Below are positions 22,452 to 30,764 of a DNA stretch of 30,764 nt, in pieces. Location of the stretch: contig CAAGPW010000120.1 of the NCBI GenBank assembly GCA_900771955.1, positions 1-30,764 of the forward strand, written 5' to 3'. The position numbers and the translations under genes are program-made. Source of the DNA: Lachnospiraceae bacterium (lineage in GTDB: Bacteria; Bacillota; Clostridia; Lachnospirales; Lachnospiraceae). Position 1 is the stretch's first letter. The number at the start of each line of letters is the position of its first letter. The notes under the pieces are model-generated. The model did no database searches and had not been told where the DNA came from. It worked only from the letters and a program-made list of their open reading frames with translations.

Positions 22452-23123
22452 TTAATTCATTTCCGCGAATCCATTTTCGCGCTCTACCACCGGAATGAGG
22501 CCATCCAGAGAAGCTGCAACTGCAAAAAGTTCTTTCTTCATCGTCTCATCCGGTCCGGTCAGATCCGGCACCATAACGGTCTTTAAACCGGCATCGAGTG
22601 CCGCCCGCAGTCCATTCGGCGAATCTTCTACTCCCATGCAGTCACATGGTCTTTCCCCGATCTGCTCACATGCATACAGATAAATATCCGGTTTCGGCTT
22701 TCCGTTTGGTACCATGGTCGCACAGACGATCCGGTCAAATTTATCGTAGATACCGATCTCTTTTAAATAACGCGAGGCACGTTCCTCATCCGTCGCAGTT
22801 GCAACTGCTGTTTTGATCCCATGTGCGCGTAAAAAATTTAAAAGCGTGTCTACACCCGGTTTTTTCTCGATGCCCTGCTCTTTTAAGACCTGATTCATCA
22901 GTTCTTTTCTGCGGTTTCTGATCTTCTCATAATCAAAACTGCTGCCAAACTGCTCCGTAAGCAACGGCTTTGCATATTTTGCCGCGAGACTGCGCAACTC
23001 CAGTCCGTTCTCTTTCGTAAACGGAAAACCTGCCTCTGTTGCCGCCTGACACCAGCAGCGTACCAGATGCTTTTCCGTATCGATCAGCACACCATCCATA
23101 TCAAAAATAACCGCTTTTATCAT
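22452..23123 (-). CDS. HAD-family hydrolase (beta-phosphoglucomutase-like)
   Basis: A 223-residue cytoplasmic phosphatase or mutase of the haloacid dehalogenase superfamily. Motif I is DMDGVLID (residues 8-15), motif II has the Thr in AVATATD, motif III is the Lys in GKPKPD, and motif IV is GVEDSPNG. A helical cap lies between residues about 16 and 85. This is the beta-phosphoglucomutase/phosphatase subgroup; substrate is unknown. Its start overlaps the CBS gene by ATGA, and it is the last gene of a four-gene operon. Confidence 0.92.
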   Translation of the reverse strand: MIKAVIFDMDGVLIDTEKHLVRCWCQAATEAGFPFTKENGLELRSLAAKYAKPLLTEQFGSSFDYEKIRNRRKELMNQVLKEQGIEKKPGVDTLLNFLRAHGIKTAVATATDEERASRYLKEIGIYDKFDRIVCATMVPNGKPKPDIYLYACEQIGERPCDCMGVEDSPNGLRAALDAGLKTVMVPDLTGPDETMKKELFAVAASLDGLIPVVERENGFAEMN

Positions 23124-23530
23124 TTATTCTGTTCCCTTTGATCATGAAAATATTTGATGACATCTTTTCTTGTAATGATGCCCATAAAACGTCCTCTGTC
23201 ATCCACGACCGGGACAAAGTTCTGATCCATCACCCGAAGCAAAAGCTCATCCATCGTCTCATTGATCCTGACCGGCATATTAAAGCCGTCCCGCATAATA
23301 TCGGTGATCCGGTATGCCTCCTGATCATGCATATCCGCCGTTCCGTGTGAGAGCATATGCCACAGGAAATCCCCTTCGCTGACTGTTCCCACATATCCAC
23401 CGTCACGGTCGATCACCGGAATCGCTGTATAGCCATGCGTATGCATCTTTTCCAGTCCCTGACGGATCGTATTGTCGTTATATATATATGCGACCTCACC
23501 TTTCGGCCGCAGCAGCATTACTATATTCAT
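23120..23530 (-). CDS. CBS-domain pair protein
   Basis: A 136-residue cytoplasmic protein made of two CBS domains (about residues 8-65 and 75-132), with the usual GYTAIPVIDRDGGYVGTVSEGD and NFVPVVDDRGRFMGIITRKDV segments. Stand-alone CBS pairs bind adenine nucleotides and act as energy or nucleotide sensors. TAGGGA lies 8 bases before the ATG. It overlaps the HAD gene, so the two may act in one pathway. Confidence 0.92.
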   Translation of the reverse strand: MNIVMLLRPKGEVAYIYNDNTIRQGLEKMHTHGYTAIPVIDRDGGYVGTVSEGDFLWHMLSHGTADMHDQEAYRITDIMRDGFNMPVRINETMDELLLRVMDQNFVPVVDDRGRFMGIITRKDVIKYFHDQREQNK

Positions 23531-23557
23531 TGTTTTATTCCCTAAACTGTCTGTTTT

Positions 23558-23707
23558 TTATTCTGCCTTGTCGTACTGCATGACAAGTGCCTCAATAGCA
23601 AGATCAATCGTCCGGTCTGCCGTCATATCATCAAAGCAGACATCCAGATTCTGTTCCCTGATCCGGTTTAAAACCTCAAGTGCCTTACTGATTTCTGTCT
23701 TCTTCAT
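23558..23707 (-). CDS. 49-aa protein of unknown function
   Basis: A small frame read from the ATG at 23707 (MKKTEISKALEVLNRI) to TAA, without membrane segments. GGGGA before the ATG can serve as a ribosome site. It lies 17 bases after the 88-aa gene and 27 before the CBS gene, filling a gap in the operon. Its sequence is helical and amphipathic (KALEVLNRIREQN, AIEALVMQYDKAE). I do not recognise the family. Confidence 0.7.
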   Translation of the reverse strand: MKKTEISKALEVLNRIREQNLDVCFDDMTADRTIDLAIEALVMQYDKAE

Positions 23708-23724
23708 ACCGTTTCCCCGCTTTC

Positions 23725-23991
23725 TTATTTTTCATCCTCCGGCAGGATGATCTTATCCTGAATATCCTTGTCCATACCATGTATGATCTCTACCGCTTCC
23801 CTGCGGTGTGCCGGATGTGTCAGTACCACACAGACTTCCTTTGCCCCATGATATCTGCCCCGTTTTAAAAGCGGCACTTCATCCCACCGCTCTGCATAAG
23901 GCACTCTGTGGCGTATCAGCGAAAACATTACTTTTTCTTTTACTTTTACGTCTGTGATCCTGCACAGCTCAATGTCTTCTACACGTTCCAT
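23725..23991 (-). CDS. 88-aa protein of unknown function
   Basis: An 88-residue soluble protein, first gene of the operon that continues with the 49-aa, CBS and HAD genes. The charged core LIRHRVPYAERWDEVPLLKRGRYHGAKEVCVVLTHPAHR looks like a small alpha/beta domain, but I cannot name a family. GGAGG lies 10 bases before the ATG. It has its own promoter and diverges from exonuclease III. Confidence 0.75.
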   Translation of the reverse strand: MERVEDIELCRITDVKVKEKVMFSLIRHRVPYAERWDEVPLLKRGRYHGAKEVCVVLTHPAHRREAVEIIHGMDKDIQDKIILPEDEK

Positions 23992-24015
23992 AATTTATAA
24001 TCCTCCAACAGTTAT

Positions 24016-24044
24016 ACTATACTACGAAACAGGGCAAAAATCAA
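24016..24044 (-). promoter_or_regulatory. Promoter of the 88-aa/49-aa/CBS/HAD operon
   Basis: Minus-strand TTGATT (24039-24044), a 17-base spacer and TATAGT (24016-24021). The -35 is one base from the -35 of the divergent exonuclease promoter. Confidence 0.75.
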
Positions 24045-24045
24045 A

Positions 24046-24074
24046 TTGAACAAAGCTGCATTATCTCTTATAAT
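24046..24074 (+). promoter_or_regulatory. Promoter of exonuclease III gene
   Basis: Plus-strand TTGAAC (24046-24051), a 17-base spacer and TATAAT (24069-24074). Confidence 0.85.
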
Positions 24075-24137
24075 AAACTTGTGACAGACGAAAAATAATA
24101 GCTGTAAAAAAGAATTTACCAGCAAAAAGGAGGCACT

Positions 24138-24896
24138 ATGAAATTTATCTCTTGGAATGTGAACGGGCTGCGCGCCTGCACCGGAAAAGGTTTTTTAGAT
24201 TTCTTTCATGATATTGACGCAGATATCTTCTGTATACAGGAAACCAAACTGCAGGAAGGTCAGATCACGCTTGATCTTCCGGGCTATCACCAGTACTGGA
24301 ATTATGCCGAAAAGAAAGGCTATTCCGGCACCGCTGTTTTTGCCAGGAAAGAGCCCCTGTCAGTCCGCTATGGAATCGGAATCGCCGCACATGACACGGA
24401 GGGGCGCGTCATCACCCTTGAATACGGATCGTTTTATTTTATCACCTGCTACACCCCAAACTCCCAGAGTGAGTTAAAACGTCTTTCCTACCGCATGCAG
24501 TGGGAAGATGATTTCCGCTCCTATCTGAAAGAACTGGAAAAAGAAAAGCCGGTCATCCTCTGCGGCGATCTAAACGTTGCGCATCAGGAGATCGACTTGA
24601 AAAATCCGAAGACCAACCGGAAAAATGCCGGCTTTACGGATGAAGAACGTGAAAAGTTCTCCGTACTTTTAAACAGTGGCTTTACGGATACCTTCCGTTA
24701 TTTTTACCCGGACAGGGAGGGCATCTATTCCTGGTGGTCCTACCGCTTTAAGGCAAGGGAGAAAAATGCCGGATGGCGTATTGATTACTTTCTCACCTCA
24801 AAGTGTCTGGATTCCCGTTTAAAGGATGCAAAGATCCTGACCGACATTACCGGCTCCGACCACTGCCCGGTTGAACTGGATTTTGATCCCGCCTGA
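24138..24896 (+). CDS. xth: Exodeoxyribonuclease III / AP endonuclease
   Basis: A 252-residue DNA repair enzyme that cuts at abasic sites and trims 3' ends. The exonuclease-endonuclease-phosphatase motifs are complete: SWNVNGLRA, the metal Glu in IQETKL, CGDLNVAH with Asp and Asn, WRIDYF, and GSDHCPV with the catalytic Asp-His. Length is normal. AAAGGAGG precedes the ATG and a strong promoter lies upstream. A short hairpin (CCTGAT/ATCAGG, 24892-24907) overlaps its stop. Confidence 0.97.
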   Translation: MKFISWNVNGLRACTGKGFLDFFHDIDADIFCIQETKLQEGQITLDLPGYHQYWNYAEKKGYSGTAVFARKEPLSVRYGIGIAAHDTEGRVITLEYGSFYFITCYTPNSQSELKRLSYRMQWEDDFRSYLKELEKEKPVILCGDLNVAHQEIDLKNPKTNRKNAGFTDEEREKFSVLLNSGFTDTFRYFYPDREGIYSWWSYRFKAREKNAGWRIDYFLTSKCLDSRLKDAKILTDITGSDHCPVELDFDPA

Positions 24897-24910
24897 TTAA
24901 GATCAGGTAT

Positions 24911-26077
24911 TTAAGCCTTCCATATTTTTTCAAAAAAGGAAAGCATTTCTTCACTCCAGCGTCTGGATGAACAGCCATATGCAAGACCGACTCCATGATC
25001 ACCGGTCGGATAAAGCTCGCATAAATGCGGCACCCCTGCCGCCGAAAGTGCTTCATCCAGGCGTTTTGTATTGCTTGCCGGCACACATCCGTCATCTTCA
25101 TTTGCGAATGCATAGACCGGCGGATAATCTGCGGTGACATGCAGTTCGACGGAAAGCTTTTCACGCAGCCCCGGTCTTTCCCCGGTATTATTGCGGTAAC
25201 TGCCCTCATGATATTCCGATGTGAAGCTGATTACCGGATAAAGCAGTCCCACGCCGTCCGGACGGGCAGATACCTGTTCATACTGCACCGCCTCATCCAC
25301 GTCTTTTTTTCTTATTTCATCCAGAATATCCTTTTTTAATTCCTCATACAGATATGCCTCGCTCGCGCAGAGATGTCCGCCCGCTGATGATCCAAGCACC
25401 ACGACACGATCCGGATCGATATCATATTCCTCTGCATGAACCCGCACATGCATCACCGCAAGCGCCAGATCCATCTGTGACTGCGGATAACCGTTCGGTG
25501 CGATCCGGTAATTCAGAAGGAAAGCCTTGTATCCACCATCCCGCTCCATGCGCTGTGCCAGCTGGATGCCCTCCGAATACATGGACACCATCTCATATGC
25601 TCCGCCCGGACAGATAATGACAGCAGGTCTTCTGGACGTTCTTACTTTTTCTTCTTCCGGCACAGCCTCTGACGGGTACGGCGGCACGGAAGCTTTTCCT
25701 GCGGTATGTGCAAATGCGGTATTGTCGACTCTTGGATTTCCGGTAAAAAGCCACACGCCTTCCGCGCAGTTTAAATCCTCATTGGGTATGCCATCCTTCC
25801 AGCCCGGCAGTTCTTTTGTCTTTTCCCACAGCGGTATAAACATGAAGTTTTCTTTTTCTGCCGCCATCAAAAGCACATTGGCACTTTCCACCAGTGCCTC
25901 CGACCAGAATGGCTGTCCCCATTCCATCTGATCCTCCGTGCCGATCTTTTTCATGGTATGGTCAAAATGCTCCTTAGGTATGCGCGAGATCCAGCAGGAC
26001 GGAAACAGATTGCCCAGTGCCCGGCCGACCGGTTCGATATTCTTTATCTCTTCAAATGTATTGTTTTCTGTAAACAT
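24911..26077 (-). CDS. Alpha/beta hydrolase (esterase-like) with N-terminal extension
   Basis: A 388-residue hydrolase. An oxyanion-hole GG in CPGGAYEM (about residue 155), the nucleophile elbow GSSAGGH (about residue 227), an Asp near FANEDDGCVPAS and a His in PTGDHGVGLAYG give a complete triad. This resembles GDSAGG/carbohydrate esterase-type enzymes that deacetylate sugars. About 145 residues before the fold are unassigned and soluble. No signal peptide is seen, so it acts in the cytoplasm. AAGGAG precedes the ATG. It is 85 bases downstream of the GGDEF/EAL gene. Confidence 0.85.
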   Translation of the reverse strand: MFTENNTFEEIKNIEPVGRALGNLFPSCWISRIPKEHFDHTMKKIGTEDQMEWGQPFWSEALVESANVLLMAAEKENFMFIPLWEKTKELPGWKDGIPNEDLNCAEGVWLFTGNPRVDNTAFAHTAGKASVPPYPSEAVPEEEKVRTSRRPAVIICPGGAYEMVSMYSEGIQLAQRMERDGGYKAFLLNYRIAPNGYPQSQMDLALAVMHVRVHAEEYDIDPDRVVVLGSSAGGHLCASEAYLYEELKKDILDEIRKKDVDEAVQYEQVSARPDGVGLLYPVISFTSEYHEGSYRNNTGERPGLREKLSVELHVTADYPPVYAFANEDDGCVPASNTKRLDEALSAAGVPHLCELYPTGDHGVGLAYGCSSRRWSEEMLSFFEKIWKA

Positions 26078-26162
26078 ATGCTCTTTCTCCTTCAGCTTTT
26101 ATCATCTGTCTGAATGATACTGCTTTGCCCTTTCCATTTCTACCGGAAAAAGCAGACATTTT

Positions 26163-28817
26163 TTACAGATACTTTTCTTCAAAGTCGATCGCACGCATCG
26201 GACGGTTAAAATAAAATCCCTGTATATACTGCACTTTCATCTGGCGCAGCTTGTCCAGCTGTTCATCCTTTTCCACACCCTCCACACACATGCGCACTCC
26301 AATGGTATCTGCAAGCTCCGATACCATTTTTACGAACACCTCAGAATAATCATCCTTTCCGATATCCACAACAAAGCATCGGTCGATCTTGATCACATCG
26401 ATCGGAAGCTCCCTGATATGGTTGAGTGACGAATAACCGGTTCCGAAATCATCCAGTGCCACCCAGACGCCAAGCTGCTTGATCTGTGCCAGTACGCGTT
26501 TCATGCGTGCCATATCATTGATCGCAAGGCTCTCAGTAACCTCAAGTGTCAGATTTGTCGGTTTTAACTTCGTCTCGCGCAAAACCCTGCGGATGCGTTC
26601 CACCATATCACTCTGGAGCAGCTGGACAACCGAAAGGTTTACATTGATCCGGTATTCCGGATGTCCCATGTCATTCCAGTATTTGCAGCGTTTGCAGGCT
26701 TCTTCCAGAATAAAATCTCCGATCGGATTGATCAGTCCCAGATATTCGGCAAGCGGAATGAATTCGGACGGGGAAATAAATCCCATCTTCTGTGAATTCC
26801 ATCGGATCAGCGCCTCAGCACCGGAGCATGGGTCTCCCGGTTTTGAAATATCCACGATCGGCTGATAATAGACTTCAAATTCCTTGCAGGAATCCAGCGC
26901 CGCATCATGCATATTTTTTTCCAGTTCCAGGCGTTTAAAGGATGTGGATTCCACATTATCGTCGTAATATTCAATACGGTTTTTGCCACTCTTTTTTGCC
27001 TCATACAGCGCAATATCCGCCTTTTTGATCAGTTCCTGCACCGTATCGCCGTCCTTCGGGAAGCGCACGATTCCCATGCTCATGGAACAGTAATAATCCG
27101 CGCCTTTTAAAAACCACGGTTTGGTAAAGATCGCCTGGATGTCCTCCAGAATCCGGTTCAGCATGCTGTAATGATAATGCGACACAATGATGATGAACTC
27201 ATCCCCGCCCATACGGTAACAGGTCGTCTCAATGCCGGATATTCTCTGCAGGCTGTGGGAGATCGCTTTTAAGAGCACATCGCCATACTGATGTCCAAGA
27301 CCGTCATTGATATGCTTAAAGTCATCCAGATCGATATAAAGAAGCGCTCCCTGCCCACCGGCATCTTTTGTTCTTTTGATATACTCGGTCAGATCCTGCT
27401 CGCAGCGCATCCGGTTATAGAGCCCGGTCAGGAAATCATTATTTGCCTGCCGTTCAATTTTCTGCTGATATATTTTTTTATCCGTCACATCATAAATCGT
27501 GCAAAGCATGACTGACCTGCCGTTTACCCAGTGGATCTGGGTATAGCAGATATCATAATAGCGGTTCTCAAGATCGGAATACACCTCGTTGCTTTTGCCC
27601 TGCGGATTTCCGGTGTAATGTTCTTCCAGCAGAAGTTCAAATTCCTCCACATCCTTCTGCGACCGGAACATGTCATGGAACTGCTGGTTTGTATACAGTA
27701 TCCTGCATGAGATCGGATCTTTTACATAAATTCCGCAGCCCACATTCTCCAGGATCGCCTCCAGCGACATATAGGAGCTCGCCAGGGAATTATTCGCGAT
27801 CCTTCTTGCCATAATACTCTGAAGCACCTGTTTTGCATCACTGATAAATTTGATCTCCGCAGACTCCCACACGCGCTCTTTTTCCGTCTCGTAAAAACAT
27901 AAATACATCCCGACTTCTGAATTCAGCTCGACCGGAAGTATGATCGCCGCCTTTGCGCCGATCCGTTCAAATATTTTCTCGAACCTCGAAGGAAGCGGCG
28001 TATCTGATGAGATCACAAACGGTTTCTCAGTCAGAAACGGGATCTGTTCCACCGGGATTTTCTGAAGCTGCTCCATCTGCGGATTTATGCCGTGTGCCGT
28101 CCATTCACAGATCATGTCCGCTGTTTTGTCTCCCGGATTGACACGGAGCAGGCAGGCATTCCCAACCTGCAAAAACTCACACACTTCTTTTAAAATGTTC
28201 TTTGCTGTCTCTGTAAATTCCTGCTCACTGACAATCTCCTGCACGATCGAGGACATTGCTTCATTCCGCTTCAGCTCCGCCTCTGCGCGTTCCTTCTCCT
28301 CAATGCTCTTTAAGGAGGCTTCCTGTGCGAACGCCTCATCCAGCTTTGCCGCAAAATACTGCTTTGAAAGCGTTGCGAGAAAACGCATGGACTTGTAAAA
28401 ACGGTCTGTGGAAGTTGTTCCCATACCCTCCGGCATACCTTCCGGCAGCGTGCCTGCATCATCCAGCACGGCAAACGCCACCCAGACCGCCATCGGCTTT
28501 CCTCCCATACGGACCACTGCACCGCAGAGCTTGATATTCTCTTCCGCAAGCGGTTCTTCGATCAGATCTTCCACTTCATTCGTATATAGCCGCTCGATCA
28601 GTGAAGCATAAATTTCCTCTGATACCGCAGCACGGATAAATGCTTTTTCCTCTTCTTTTCCATACAGTTCTTCAATATAATCACGGTTCTTGTCCAGACA
28701 CAGTGTATACAGGTCGTTCGCCTCGCAGAAACGCTCCTGTATTTCCTGTATCAGCTGCCGGTCGATCAGTTTATCTTCCGGGACGATCACATCTTCTTTC
28801 TGCAGACCACGTTTCAT
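26163..28817 (-). CDS. PocR-like/GAF/PAS/GGDEF/EAL cyclic-di-GMP signalling protein
   Basis: An 884-residue soluble signalling protein. Residues about 15-165 resemble a PocR-type sensor, about 190-340 a GAF domain and 350-450 a PAS domain. A GGDEF domain follows (motif GGDEF at 537-541, intact), then an EAL domain with E668-A669-L670 and DDFGTGYSS. Both enzyme motifs look complete, so it may make and degrade cyclic-di-GMP. I see no RxxD inhibitory site before GGDEF and no membrane segment. The start overlaps the methyltransferase stop as TAATG. Confidence 0.9.
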   Translation of the reverse strand: MKRGLQKEDVIVPEDKLIDRQLIQEIQERFCEANDLYTLCLDKNRDYIEELYGKEEEKAFIRAAVSEEIYASLIERLYTNEVEDLIEEPLAEENIKLCGAVVRMGGKPMAVWVAFAVLDDAGTLPEGMPEGMGTTSTDRFYKSMRFLATLSKQYFAAKLDEAFAQEASLKSIEEKERAEAELKRNEAMSSIVQEIVSEQEFTETAKNILKEVCEFLQVGNACLLRVNPGDKTADMICEWTAHGINPQMEQLQKIPVEQIPFLTEKPFVISSDTPLPSRFEKIFERIGAKAAIILPVELNSEVGMYLCFYETEKERVWESAEIKFISDAKQVLQSIMARRIANNSLASSYMSLEAILENVGCGIYVKDPISCRILYTNQQFHDMFRSQKDVEEFELLLEEHYTGNPQGKSNEVYSDLENRYYDICYTQIHWVNGRSVMLCTIYDVTDKKIYQQKIERQANNDFLTGLYNRMRCEQDLTEYIKRTKDAGGQGALLYIDLDDFKHINDGLGHQYGDVLLKAISHSLQRISGIETTCYRMGGDEFIIIVSHYHYSMLNRILEDIQAIFTKPWFLKGADYYCSMSMGIVRFPKDGDTVQELIKKADIALYEAKKSGKNRIEYYDDNVESTSFKRLELEKNMHDAALDSCKEFEVYYQPIVDISKPGDPCSGAEALIRWNSQKMGFISPSEFIPLAEYLGLINPIGDFILEEACKRCKYWNDMGHPEYRINVNLSVVQLLQSDMVERIRRVLRETKLKPTNLTLEVTESLAINDMARMKRVLAQIKQLGVWVALDDFGTGYSSLNHIRELPIDVIKIDRCFVVDIGKDDYSEVFVKMVSELADTIGVRMCVEGVEKDEQLDKLRQMKVQYIQGFYFNRPMRAIDFEEKYL

Positions 28818-30292
28818 TAAATCCCACCTCCTCTGTATTCAATGACAAAAACATAATAACCATCTTTTTTCCTCATGCAGTATTCCTGTCGCAGATGAAA
28901 TTCAGGATTCAGCCTGAGCTGTTTTTTTACAAATCCGATCTCATTGGAATACAGGATCACCACCGCGTCTCTGCCCAGATGTTCCCCGGCCTTTTTAAAA
29001 AAATGCCCGTAAAATGCATCCTGTTCTTCCTTCGTCTTTTTCCCGCGCGGCGGCATATCCGTAATGATCTCATCAAACTTGTAATCATGGGTAAAATCAA
29101 AGAAATCACGGTTGATATACCATACACGTGTGCCCGCCGCCTGCGTGTTCTCACGTGCCTTTACGATTGCCTCCCCGAAAATATCAATGCCGTACATTTC
29201 TCTTGCCGGGACAAGTCTGTCCCGCTCGATCAACATCGTTCCGACTCCGCAGAACGGATCCAGGATCTGCGCATCTTCTTTCAGATAAGGTTTCACAAGC
29301 TGCATGATGAGTGCCGCCTGCGACGGATGCATGGATGCCGCGATACTGTTTTTCCGGTATGCAAACCGTTTCATCGGGATCGTGAAAAGTTTCACACACG
29401 GAAAGAACCTGCCGCTTCTGGTCTTTATCAGACGTACTTCCACTTCATAGTCCGTGGTGGAGTTAATCAGCTTTCGCCCGGTCTTTTCCTCTATGACTGC
29501 TGCCGTTTTTTTCACAAACGTATTTTTTTCCTCGTAAGACATCGTGCCTCTTACCTCCAGACGGAAAAAAAACGGAGCCGGTGCATCATGGTTTTTCTCC
29601 AGAAAAGAGAGCAGACCGGATGCTGCAAGAATCTCTCCCGCCTCTTTTGCCTCTGCCGTGATCTCTTTATCGCACGGGAGCGGGAACAGCAGTTCCCGGT
29701 AAGTACGGATTGCAAGAAGCGGCTTTAAATCCTGCGTTACCGCCAGCACGCCAAGCGGGTGCGGCTTTACCTTTGCTCGTTCCACCTGTCTTGCCGTCAC
29801 CTCATAAAACTCTTTTCCGGTCGTTAAGATCACGCAGTTTTTTTCATTATATCCCGTAAAGATATGCTTTTTTTGCTCCCCGTACCGGGCCAGGATCTTA
29901 TCCAGCTCTTTTAGCTGGGCGCTTATATGCTTTTTGTCCTCCTCCGCCGGTGTGCAGGCACCAATCTCCTGATAGAGCTGCTTTAGCTCCTCTATGCAGC
30001 CGCTGACATCCAGTTTCCCCATTGCCGCAAGATAGGAGCCCTTTACAAAATTTTTTTCTTCATTCTTGTATGCGTCATATAAAGGACGAAGTGCCTCCTG
30101 TATCTGCATATCACCCAGTGCCAGCGCTGCATTTTTGCGCACCTTGGGGTCCTCTGCCCGAAGCAGCGGAAAAAACACCTCCGGCTTCACACGCTCCGGT
30201 GCCTTTTCCTCTTTCAGGCACTGCCGGAACAGCGACAGATTCTTCCGCACATCCTCCTGTTTTTCGATTGCTTCATATACTGCTTCTATCAT
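28817..30292 (-). CDS. HEAT-THUMP-methyltransferase, probable RNA MTase
   Basis: A 491-residue protein in three parts: HEAT-like repeats (about residues 30-100, including DPKVRKNAALALGDM), a THUMP-like domain (about 150-300) and a Rossmann methyltransferase (about 320-480) with the SAM motif DPFCGVGTMLIE. Such THUMP-MTases modify tRNA or rRNA guanosines; the exact site is unknown. The catalytic NPPY-type motif reads TDMPPRG, which is atypical. I start at ATG 30292 because AAAGGAAA is 6 bases before it; ATG 30328 also fits the frame. It runs directly into the GGDEF gene. Confidence 0.85.
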   Translation of the reverse strand: MIEAVYEAIEKQEDVRKNLSLFRQCLKEEKAPERVKPEVFFPLLRAEDPKVRKNAALALGDMQIQEALRPLYDAYKNEEKNFVKGSYLAAMGKLDVSGCIEELKQLYQEIGACTPAEEDKKHISAQLKELDKILARYGEQKKHIFTGYNEKNCVILTTGKEFYEVTARQVERAKVKPHPLGVLAVTQDLKPLLAIRTYRELLFPLPCDKEITAEAKEAGEILAASGLLSFLEKNHDAPAPFFFRLEVRGTMSYEEKNTFVKKTAAVIEEKTGRKLINSTTDYEVEVRLIKTRSGRFFPCVKLFTIPMKRFAYRKNSIAASMHPSQAALIMQLVKPYLKEDAQILDPFCGVGTMLIERDRLVPAREMYGIDIFGEAIVKARENTQAAGTRVWYINRDFFDFTHDYKFDEIITDMPPRGKKTKEEQDAFYGHFFKKAGEHLGRDAVVILYSNEIGFVKKQLRLNPEFHLRQEYCMRKKDGYYVFVIEYRGGGI

Positions 30293-30367
30293 AAATTTTC
30301 CTTTTCGCTCTCTGTCAATTTCTGCCATTCTCTGCTTCCATTATTTTACTTTATTCCCATTTATTTA

Positions 30368-30764
30368 TCAAGATGTTTCAAGTTCCCTTTTGAACTGCTC
30401 CCACGCTTCGGGATGTTCCACATAATATTTCGGACAGAGCTTTCCTGTCACATCATAATGACGGATCACCGCATCAGAAGAAAGCCCGTAACGCCTGCAC
30501 AGCCACGAGGTAAGTTCAATCAGCGAACGGTAAGTCGCCGCATTAAATTTTCCCGTCTCATCCGGTATACAGCACTCAATGGATATGGTGTCATCGTTCC
30601 GGTCATTGGATGCATACGAAACTTCATTGCACGGGATGCACTGTACGATCTCTCCGTCCAGCCCGACGATAAAATGGCTGCTGGCATGTGTCTCTCCGGA
30701 ATCTTTCAGTCCCTCAAAATAATCCCGGTTCTGGATCGCCCCCGTCCCCGGATTTGCCGTGTAA
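30368..30764 (-). CDS. N-acetylmuramoyl-L-alanine amidase, 5' end cut by window edge
   Basis: I read 131 codons from the right edge to TGA at 30368. Visible are HASSHFIVGLDG (zinc His region), NDRNDDTISIECC and RHYDVTGKLCPKYY, the Amidase_2 pattern of zinc amidases that cut the stem peptide from peptidoglycan. The N-terminus, including any signal peptide and the first zinc His, is beyond the edge. It may be a cell-wall remodelling or prophage-type enzyme; with no phage genes around, I favour the former. Confidence 0.88.
   Translation of the reverse strand, partial: YTANPGTGAIQNRDYFEGLKDSGETHASSHFIVGLDGEIVQCIPCNEVSYASNDRNDDTISIECCIPDETGKFNAATYRSLIELTSWLCRRYGLSSDAVIRHYDVTGKLCPKYYVEHPEAWEQFKRELETS

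Noticed and set aside
26120..26155. CTGCTTT...AAAGCAG hairpin downstream of the GGDEF/EAL gene
   Set aside because: The T-run follows on the plus strand, where no gene ends; on the minus strand it lacks a T-tract, so I do not call it a terminator.
28640..29728. Plus-strand open frame of 362 codons
   Set aside because: It lies opposite the methyltransferase and GGDEF genes, has no ribosome site, and its Arg/His/Phe-rich product shows no domain; it is an antisense shadow.

Overview
The window looks like chromosomal DNA from a gut-type, strictly anaerobic Firmicute, most probably a Lachnospiraceae member (Roseburia/Agathobacter-like). This is inferred from moderate GC, strong GGAGG ribosome-binding sites, sigma-A promoters with 17-bp spacers, a pyruvate formate-lyase pair, a Feo system with two FeoA proteins and a Cys-rich FeoB partner, and an azlCD pair. 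I see no rRNA, tRNA, CRISPR array, insertion sequence or phage module. Nearly everything is on the minus strand. Only azlC/azlD and the exonuclease III gene are on plus.

From the left edge there is a CydDC-like heterodimeric ABC exporter pair (one gene cut by the edge). Next come a small protein of unknown function and a CopZ-like HMA metallochaperone. A second ABC half-transporter pair follows, led by its own TetR gene, and a second TetR gene lies just upstream. Both TetR genes have clear promoters carrying palindromic operators. Then come pflA and pflB, a DUF2325 protein, a glycerol-1-phosphate dehydrogenase-type gene, and a five-gene iron operon: feoA, feoA, feoB, a FeoB-associated Cys-rich peptide and a Cys-rich Fur-like regulator.

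The centre holds a three-gene operon: a BspA-type leucine-rich-repeat protein starting with UUG, a DUF2201/VWA protein and a MoxR-type AAA+ ATPase. It diverges from azlCD, and the two core promoters overlap. Further right are a four-gene operon (88-aa protein, 49-aa protein, CBS pair, HAD phosphatase) diverging from exonuclease III, an alpha/beta hydrolase, a PocR-like/GAF/PAS/GGDEF/EAL signalling protein translationally coupled to a HEAT-THUMP-methyltransferase, and an N-acetylmuramoyl-L-alanine amidase cut by the right edge.

The two observations most worth following are these. First, a shared TTAG-N6-CTAA operator motif lies in front of feoA, feoB, the DUF2325-pfl cluster and, with one mismatch, the 81-aa gene; it suggests a local metalloregulon resembling DtxR/IdeR core sites. 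Second, the LRR-VWA-MoxR operon has a VWA protein whose metallopeptidase-like domain seems to have lost its catalytic Glu. It could be an undescribed chaperone, conflict or metal-insertion system.
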